Below are positions 57,425 to 64,000 of a DNA stretch of 64,000 bases, piece after piece; the stretch's first letter is position 1; each line of letters begins with the position of its first letter. Origin of the DNA: Scortum barcoo. Taxonomy: Eukaryota; Chordata; Actinopteri; Centrarchiformes; Terapontidae. The position numbers and the translations under genes were made by a program. The DNA lies in assembly GCA_023238725.1 (NCBI GenBank), contig CM041546.1:17437492-17501491 (forward strand). Direction: 5' to 3'. Below the pieces are notes generated by a model that was given only the letters and a program-made list of their open reading frames with translations, made no database searches and was not told where the DNA came from.

Positions 57425-57960
57425 CAGTGCAGGTGGAAATGTGTGGTGGGGGGGCCTCTTGAGATTTCACATGCCTACACACTCACACACGCACCCCTCT
57501 TTGCGCCTTACCTTCCCAGTTAACGAGACGTAGGGATCATTTTATGTGAGAAGAAGGGCTCCTTTAGCTTTTCCTCCTGAATTAGAATGCTCGTTTGGAT
57601 GTCATTGTTTTTGAAAGAGCAAGGGAAAGAGGAAAATATCACCAAATTATTTTAGGGAAATCTTTAGCCACCACTCCCCACCCCCTTTTCCATCCCCTAT
57701 CTTACTTTCCTTCCTCCCAACTCCCAGAGACCTGTACTGTTCTCCCAATGCCCCGACGGACACATGAACAATGGCTGGAGAAGGGGGAGAAAGGAGGGAA
57801 GGGGAGTGATGGGAGAGGAGGAAAACAGGAGTGAGAGGCCTCCACAGCAGAGGGCCAGGTGTCAATCACCTCCTCAGGTGGGCTTCAGGGACACACACAG
57901 ATGCATGTACCGTGCACCGCCAATATCTAGGGGAATTAAAAATACACTGGCAGAGAGCGG

Positions 57961-57983
57961 AGAGGAGAGAGAGAGAGAGAGCA
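57961..57983. repeat. (GA)n microsatellite
   Basis: GAGA units with one GGA interruption, followed by more GA-rich sequence. Confidence 0.85.
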
Positions 57984-58172
57984 GGAGAGACAGTGAGATG
58001 GTACGAGAGAGGGGAATGGAGGGAAAAAAAAAAGTAGGAGAGCAAATGGGACAAAGGGGATGTGCAGGGAGATGGGCCTGGATGATGCAAAGGTCGGAAA
58101 AAGAATTCAAAGAGCGCAAAGTAGATTCACTGAAAGTCATTACCTGCCACAAATTACCTGGGCAACAAGCTT

Positions 58173-58189
58173 AAAATAAATAAATAAAT
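58173..58189. repeat. (AAAT)n microsatellite
   Basis: About four AAAT units. Confidence 0.85.
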
Positions 58190-58739
58190 CAGTTTGCATC
58201 AACAAGAGAGGAGAGCGGGGAGAGAGAGGCTGGGGAGATGCAGACGAAGAGCTGGAGGGGGGAAGGGGGGATGAGAGGGAGAAGGAGCATGGGAAGAAGG
58301 CGGAGGGGGCGTGGGGGGGCCAGCGGCTGGAGAGGGATGAAAAATCGATGGACAAACAAGTGAGAGGGCGCTTGCAAAAAGGAAGCCAAAGGGGGGAAAA
58401 ATTAAGCATTTAAAGAAATTCTGTTTTGGTGGTGTGGAGGAGGATGAGAAAAGGAGAAGGGGAGGGGGGGGCGCTGTGAGCACAAAAGCGCCTGAGGGTG
58501 GAGGGGGGTGAGTGTGGCAGAGACGGACGGACCACAATGCCCTGCAGCTCGATAGGGTTGAGTGACCACATCAGGTCTAGAGGCGAGCGTCGAGACATGG
58601 GCGAAACCTGATGGCTTTAAGTCAAGAGGATTAGATTCAGGGTCTCTCTCCCTCTCTCTTTAACCCCCTTTTTTTCCCTCCACCTCTCACCCCCGTCTCT
58701 CTCTTCTCTTCACGTCCGTTCGGTGGACTGGTCCCAGCG

Positions 58740-58870
58740 CAGGTCGTCCAATCAGTAAAGAGAGGGACCAAAGTATTACTAATAGTCTGTTTTTAATGTT
58801 TCAAGTGGTAAACCGGAGAGCTGGCCCGTATGCTCGGCACCAAGGTAAACAGGTCAAGGTCATAGTATTG
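58740..58870. promoter_or_regulatory. Composite forkhead and nuclear-receptor site
   Basis: GTAAACA (58845-58851) is a perfect forkhead core and overlaps by one base AGGTCAAGGTCA (58851-58862). The latter holds TCAAGGTCA, the extended half-site bound by ERR and NR5A receptors, and also a directly abutting AGGTCA pair. A CCAAT word lies near 58748. The sequence left of it is of ordinary complexity and non-coding. Confidence 0.4.
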
Positions 58871-59103
58871 ATCCTGATTCTGACTCTCTCTCCCCTCTCC
58901 CCTCTCCCTTTCACACACACACACATGCACGCACGCAAACACACACACACAGAAACGCACGTACAGCTTCTCAGCTCAGAATCATGGAATGCATTAGACG
59001 CTTTCTGCACGGCACTGAAGTTGAGGATGGGGAGTTGACACATGCATACACACAGATGTGCAGAAATGGAAACAGGCATGCACATGCACACAGCACTTCA
59101 CGC

Positions 59104-59105
<2 letters not shown>

Positions 59106-59148
<43 letters not shown>
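59106..59148. repeat. (CA)n microsatellite
   Basis: About 21 perfect CA units followed by a T run. Looser CA sequence lies at 58915-58955. Confidence 0.96.
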
Positions 59149-59149
<1 letters not shown>

Positions 59150-59690
59150 TTTTTTCAATATTTGCACATGTAAAACAGCAAAGCACACCCTAATGCCGGA
59201 ATCCCACCGGCTTCGGCGCATTTAGATGTGAAACAAAACAGGTGCACACAAACACATATCGACTCCCTGATTTCGTCATGTCTAATTTCACTCTGTCTAA
59301 CAATACAATGAAAATATGTGGTAGGTAGCGGTCTACGCGCAGCTGCTGCTGCACCCAAACACGAGGGCAGAGCAAGTAATTTGAATACAGATTCCTATTG
59401 TCCTTCTTATGTCAATAAAACTCAGCAGTGCTAAGGAACTAGCGTGGTCAGCAACATTATGGGACTAATTAGCATTTTGTTCTTTCTTCTGCTGGTTGAT
59501 CTGTTTAAACAAGCCTGGGGGGTCTGCTGTACTTACTGTAATTAAAGCAAAAAGAGCGACTCTTACTTGAGAGAAGGCACACATAAAGGCTTCCTCACAA
59601 GGGGACCTCGAAACTGCACAACCAAGTATCCCAGAGTGGTTTTTGTACATCAAAATACAAGGGGCTATACAATAGGTAACAAGTTGGCAG
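59149..59690. other. Gene-free sequence
   Basis: No gene is seen. The short frames have no motif. Confidence 0.5.
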
Positions 59691-59752
59691 GTTAGTGCAG
59701 TGGTTAGTGAGTTTTTTCCCTCACAACGGGACTCAGATTTGTTCCTCAATAT
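59691..59752 (+). mobile_element. Relic of a tRNA-derived SINE head
   Basis: GTTAGTGCAGTGGTTAGTGA (59691-59710), then CCCTCACAACGGG (59718-59730) and a TTGTTCCTC word near 59740-59748, keep the order of the A box, anticodon arm and a decayed B box of the tRNA-derived SINEs common in teleosts (usual form GTGCAGTGGTTAGC, then GCCTCACAGC, then GGTTCGA). The spacing between the first two is three bases longer than usual and the B box is damaged. No SINE body or poly-A tail is recognisable, so it is a dead fragment and not a tRNA gene. Confidence 0.5.
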
Positions 59753-61690
59753 GGCCATACCAGTCGAGGCATCCCTGAATGATACTTATTTAACCCCTAG
59801 CCACTCCAGGAGTACAGGAAAGTTGCTGAAGCTGCACCACGGCTAGGCAAAAGAAAATTCCTCTTGGGCAATGCATAAAGAATATCAAAAGTGATAATGA
59901 AAGGAGCTGCAATAAATACACAGTATGAGTTGTAAAAAAAAGACAGAGGAAGGGTTTCTTGCTTGCTTTTTCTTTTTCTTTACTGCGGAGAAAGGAGGCG
60001 AAATAAAAAAATATGGAAAAAGAAAAGTTCTTTGGGAGGAACAGTGATAGGTTTCATTGGCTGATATGAAATCAAACAGACAACTCGGCTCCTCTGATAC
60101 GACTCGCTCTTTTCTGGCTGTGGGCCATGTTAGCAGTGGTGAGGTGATCACTGAGGCATTAACAGCACAGCAATGACACCGATGTAATGCAGCCGCTCTG
60201 CTCTGGATTATGACACCTAGCATGGATTGGATAACCCTTATTATGGTGTTCATTTAAGCTAACATGAGGCAAATTATAGGCTGTCATGACACAGATACCA
60301 TGGCTGTTTAGACAGGAGCTGACACCAAGGAACTGCTGTTGCGTGATTTGGCCTGATGTGATTGATGCAACAATTTCCTCTGATGTGAAGTATGTCTGAT
60401 CTCAAGTGTGTAATTATTTTATAAGTATATAATTATTTCTGAAAAGCCTTATTTTGGAGTGAATTGTCCTCAAACTTCATCTGTGTTCCCCCCCCCCCTT
60501 TTTCAGATTCATTAAATAATTTTGAATACAAGCGTGCCCTCTCATTTTATGCTGACACGTACGCAAAGCTCCATCCAGGAGCAAACGAGAGCGTCGGCTT
60601 TTTCTAGCGGCTCAGTGCTCTCAGTCTTCACTCCCTGCTCGTTACAGCTCTGTTGCTGCTCAGACAGACAAACTGGCAGGGGGAAAAAAAAGGTGGCGGC
60701 ACCCAGAACCTTCAAGCAAATCAAACTATCGGTTCTATGCGCATATACACAGAAATACAGGTTATTTGCTCAGTTTGTCTTCCACCGGCAAAGCCCTCTT
60801 CCAGTGTCGGTTAATCTGAGCCTTTAGCAAACCTCGGACACTGCAGCCTCAAATCCACAACAAATCAGATGCTGTAAATTAACTGATCCAACTGATGGTA
60901 ATCATAAACAACAGTGACCATTATAGAGATTGTATATCATATAATTATTCATCATAGGTTATATTTTTAAAAAAGCCCAAAAACCTTTATTTCATCAAAC
61001 TAACAAAGAATGGATATGGCTTACACAAAATGTCATGTTTATTTTTGAATGTGCAATGCCGTGAAACTTGAAAAAGGTGGTGGGTTTATTTAAAATGATC
61101 AACTTAATTACAGCAAAGAAAGGCTTCTTAAATACAAAAGAATAGGGGATGGGTGTGCAAATTTATTCTTTGTCATGCTGAAAACAGGTTGTGATGCCTG
61201 ATATTTTTGTGTTATTGTTTCGTTGAATATTTTGTCAGGCAGTCTGGATGAGACAGATTCAGTATTTGTAAAAAACACATGACAAAAGTTATGCAGCAAC
61301 AATTACATTTTACAAATGCAGCGTGTATACACTACAAGTCCATAGACTGTCATTCAAAGTAGTCCATACAGTATGCACTGACATGTAAACAGTGTGTGTG
61401 TGTTGTGACATGTTTGTAAACACATGTGTGACCAATGTTGTCTGTTCCCACAAGCTTACATGATGCATGATGTGTACAAGTGCATGCAACTTGTGTGTTC
61501 TTGTGTGTGTTTGTGTATGTGTGTGTATAAGCTCTGGGGAGAAACCCCGTCTTAGGTTGTGTGTGACAGCCAGCCATCCTGCTAGATCAAGACCTGTCAG
61601 CCATGCAACCCAGCCCCAGCCACATCCCCTCTGTTCCTGCTCCTCTTCCTCTTCCACCTCTCCATCCCATCCCTCCATCCTTAGCTGCAG
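59753..61690. other. Gene-free sequence
   Basis: No gene is recognised. An 11-residue C run lies at 60488-60498. Minus-strand frames at 59885-60253 and 61310-61678 follow T-rich or CA-rich words and have no domain. From 60830 to 61300 the DNA is AT-rich and plain, and 61500-61530 is GT-rich. Confidence 0.5.
60488..60498. repeat. Poly-C run of 11
   Basis: Eleven C followed by five T on the plus strand. Confidence 0.88.
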
Positions 61691-61850
61691 CCTTAAACAA
61701 GCACCAGCACTTATCAGCCAGAAAAATAATTGGGAGGTCTGCCGCCTGCAATACGCTGGTCCTCCCCTCCGTCCATCCGGGTCGCTTCAGCAGTGTCAGC
61801 TCCCATTAGGGGGAGTGCCTGGCGCGGGGCAAAGTCTAACTATCACTATC
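61691..61850. promoter_or_regulatory. Candidate conserved non-coding element
   Basis: Words such as CTTATCAGCCAGAAAAATAA, CTGCCGCCTGCAATACGC, TCCGGGTCGC, CTCCCATTAGGGGGAG and GGCGCGGGGC lie in an island with retained CpGs. CTCCCATTAGGGGGAG is an imperfect inverted repeat around CATTAG. Overlapping plus-strand frames have no domain. Confidence 0.33.
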
Positions 61851-61916
61851 ACTGGCTCTCTTTCTCTGCCTGCCTTCCGTTTTCTTTTCTTTCCCCCCAA
61901 TCTCTGTTATTACCGC

Positions 61917-61965
61917 TATCTATCCATCTCTTACATATCTATCTATCTATTACATATATATCTAT
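61917..61965. repeat. (CTAT)n-rich tract, imperfect
   Basis: CTAT units interrupted by CCAT, TTACATAT and ATAT words. Confidence 0.8.
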
Positions 61966-62383
61966 GCATTTATTTATTAAAGTGTTACTAATTTTTTATC
62001 ATTTCAAGACAGAACTGACAACTCATATATAGTCAGTACATGGTCTATGAGAGGGAAAAACTTTCCTAACAAGAATCCTGCAAACACCAAACAACTCAAA
62101 AAATGTAAATTTGCAGTGTATCTGTGTATGTTTCACTTCTCTGTCTTGCTGAGAAAGAACAGGAGAGGGAAACTTGGATCTTCTCCCTTAAGGGTCAGCA
62201 GAGAGAAAAGGGAGACGGAGGGGGGTTGCAGTGCAGGGTGAAGTGGACAGCGTTGTGGGCGCTCTCCTGAGCATCAGTACATTGTCACTGTCATGTCACA
62301 AGGCCGTCTGAGCGTCTCGTGTGGTCGAGCTGCCTGGCAAGCAGGGAGACACAGAGATAGATCCAAACAGGGGCCAGCGGGAA

Positions 62384-62404
62384 TTGATGTTGATGTTGAT
62401 GTTG
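62384..62404. repeat. 6-bp tandem repeat (TTGATG)
   Basis: Three and a half perfect TTGATG units, followed by GCTGCTGTTG. Confidence 0.85.
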
Positions 62405-63029
62405 CGCTGCTGTTGTAGCAGATATGTGTGTTTGTGTGCATGCGTGTGTTTCTACACTGAGGAGCCATGACAGGGACAGTGGTTCAGCTGTCATTCCGGG
62501 CGCTACGATGCGATTGGCCGGGGCTGACAGGTCATGGGGGTTCATGTCCAACACAGCACTGTGGGCGCTGCTGTGTGTCTGTGTGTGCGCTGTAGTACAG
62601 AAGGGGACGCCTGGGTATTACCTCCCAAACGTCACAAACACTGAGCTGTATCGCTCTGCCTCTCCACGTAAAAATGACATGCTGTGACCTTACCCAGCCC
62701 ACTGGTATTTGGGTGTAATAACACTTCATTGATACACAGGGGTGAGTGGCATAATGTAAAAGCAGCTCCTGCACACTGAAATAACATCTATTTATCTATG
62801 ATACCCAGGGGTAACTTAGAGCATGCAGGCATCTATAGTTACACAAAAAGCCTTTAGGCGGTGTGAACTGTATGACCCTCTATTTATACTTTTTTACTAC
62901 ACCGGTACTCAATGATGTCCTATAGGACCCCTTAGATGGTCATCCAGTACGGCACAATGAACCCTTCACAGTTGACTCTTGCATAAGCGAGGGCAGTTAC
63001 TGAACCTCTGACCCACTTCTGAATACATT

Positions 63030-63360
63030 AAACACCTAACTACTACTCCCATGCACGTGTCCTCCAACACCGAGATACCATTTTGCCCTTGAGCCACTCT
63101 CTGCCGAAGCTTTCCTGGTGCAAGTCCAAGCGGCCGAAACTGCCTCCCACAATGCGCGAGGTGACATTGAGAGGCCCCCGAGTCTCGGCGGATTTGGGGT
63201 ATCCATCCGGCTGCCCGTGCACAAATAAATAATGCAATGGCCGGCTAATGCAGTGGGCCCTGACGCAGTGGCTGACGTTGCCTGCAGCTACCTTTGGGCT
63301 GGAAAATAATTACCATGCAAAAGAGGGGGGAAAAAGGCCCCTATACATAGTGTAATGGGC
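63030..63360. promoter_or_regulatory. Candidate conserved non-coding element
   Basis: A CpG-keeping island with AACACCGAG, CTGCCGAAGC, CAAGCGGCCGAAAC, AATGCGCGAGG and GTCTCGGCGG words on its left. On its right are AAATAATGCAATGGCCGG and CTAATGCAGTGGGCCC, a loose direct repeat of AATGCAATGG/AATGCAGTGG. Overlapping minus-strand frames of 62-64 codons have no domain that fits the length. Confidence 0.38.
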
Positions 63361-64000
63361 TAAAATGGGGTGATACAATGCAGCTGCCCTGCACGCTTCA
63401 ATGCCTCTCTCTCTCTGTCTTTCCCTCTCTTTTTCTTTTTCTCCATCTCTGTCACTCTCTTAACTCTCTCTCTCATCTTTATTATGTTGATTACTTTGTG
63501 GAATATTAAATAGAAATTAGTTTCAATTTGAGATAACAACATATTTTTTATATTTTTAAGTTCCAACAGATCAATTTATGTCCCTAGTTTTTAAGCATCC
63601 ATGCCCCAACACTGTGTAGTATTCCAATTAGGCTTTGGCATTGACATTGGCCTCAGTTTACAGTGGAGCAAACAGATGGGTCGGTATGTTGACTAATCCA
63701 GTGCAGGCAGAGACGTGCTGATCATGAATAGAGGGCTGATCAATGTACTGCTGTTTACACAGGCCTAACAGTGTTTACTGAGACACATTTAAACACAGCC
63801 CTCCTGCTCTCATCTATCAACCCGGGTACGGGACCAGGAGCGATGGTGTAATTTATCTTGTCCCCGAAACAGACATTTGCTGTACAGTGGTTATGATGCA
63901 CTCTCGCAAATACTGGAAAGAAAGGGGGACCACGTTTTTGTACTCAAGAGCACAACGCTTCACAGATTTTATCACCACAGCTACTTTTTTTTTTTTTTGT
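63361..64000. other. Gene-free sequence to the window end
   Basis: A CT-rich stretch lies at 63404-63475, followed by AT-rich and then ordinary sequence. A run of 14 T at 63985-63998 ends the window. I see no gene. Confidence 0.5.

Larger units (their letters stand above)
57425..58720. other. Strand-asymmetric polypurine and G-rich zone, no gene
   Basis: From 57760 to 58110 and 58200 to 58515 the plus strand is strongly purine-rich, with GA tracts (57961-57983) and many G runs (58257-58270, 58304-58319, 58460-58470). Frames of up to 136 codons across it are Glu/Arg/Lys/Gly-rich on plus and Ser/Pro/Leu-rich on minus, and have no domain. An (AAAT)n tract lies at 58173-58189. I see no gene. Confidence 0.55.
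61851..63029. other. Gene-free sequence with CTAT and TTGATG repeats
   Basis: No gene is supported. A CTAT-rich stretch lies at 61917-61965 and a 6-bp tandem (TTGATG) at 62384-62404. The interval 62495-62545, with a GGGCGCTACGATGCG word and an inverted CCAAT box (GATTGGCC), is CpG-rich and could be a small regulatory element. Confidence 0.5.

Noticed and set aside
57073..57462. Lys/Glu/Arg-rich frame suggesting a charged coiled coil
   Set aside because: It is the translation of the (AAAG)n microsatellite.
58295..58325. GGAGGGGGCGTGG word as a CTCF site
   Set aside because: It matches only the GC-rich core; the flanking CCASYAG part is missing, and G runs are common in this zone.
61467..61991. 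174-codon open frame on plus
   Set aside because: It starts in a GT repeat, passes a CCTCT-rich part and ends in a CTAT repeat, so its length is compositional.
63043..63237. Minus-strand frame with an Arg-Ile-Val-Gly-Gly word like the activation site of trypsin-family proteases
   Set aside because: No catalytic His, Asp or Ser motifs at the right spacing, and the frame is far too short. Treated as coincidence in a CpG-rich island.

Overview
The window looks like nuclear DNA of a ray-finned fish, most likely a percomorph teleost. The evidence is a dense set of (CA/GT)n, (CT/GA)n and (AAAG)n microsatellites, long stretches with few CpGs broken by CpG-keeping islands, and several interspersed repeats of kinds common in teleost genomes. 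I see no bacterial gene structure, operon, rRNA, tRNA gene or CRISPR array. The longest open frames (150-190 codons) run through CA/GT or CT repeats or have histidine/cysteine/serine-rich compositions that no known domain explains, so I call no complete protein gene. Family identifications are from memory of consensus sequences, not from a search.

Layout. 1-9.3 kb: gene-free sequence with CA/GT microsatellites, including a long Z-DNA-prone tract near 5.0 kb. 9.3-13.5 kb: an old teleost repeat (9274-9648), an enhancer-like block with two perfect MEF2-type palindromes (10.36-10.42 kb), and a probable MITE (13051-13422). 14.2-23.5 kb: the strongest run of enhancer-like sequence. It holds a compound inverted repeat (14985-15068), a p53/p63-type element (17343-17365), a nuclear-receptor half-site cluster (17.89-18.08 kb), a SOX/TCF-type cluster (19.57 kb), and one CpG-rich 78-bp open block flanked by splice-like signals on the minus strand (20968-21045). 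That block is the only coding-exon candidate worth testing. 24-42 kb: mostly quiet, with enhancer-like blocks near 27.8, 30.6, 35.7-36.2 and 37.0 kb, a (CG)n(TG)n tract at 40.57 kb and old repeats at 42 kb. 43-64 kb: two long palindromes (43969-43990, 57045-57067), a LINE reverse-transcriptase relic (54963-55016), a 94-bp (AAAG)n tract, a polypurine/G-rich zone (57.3-58.5 kb) and a tRNA-derived SINE relic (59.69 kb).

Interpretation. Few recognisable transposons, no genes, and many blocks with retained CpGs, TAATTA-type homeodomain cores and other developmental factor sites together fit a gene desert or giant intron acting as the regulatory domain of a developmental gene. This is inference. 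I cannot name the target gene. I did not find an undescribed multi-gene system; the best leads are the structured DNA elements, the factor-site clusters and the single exon candidate.
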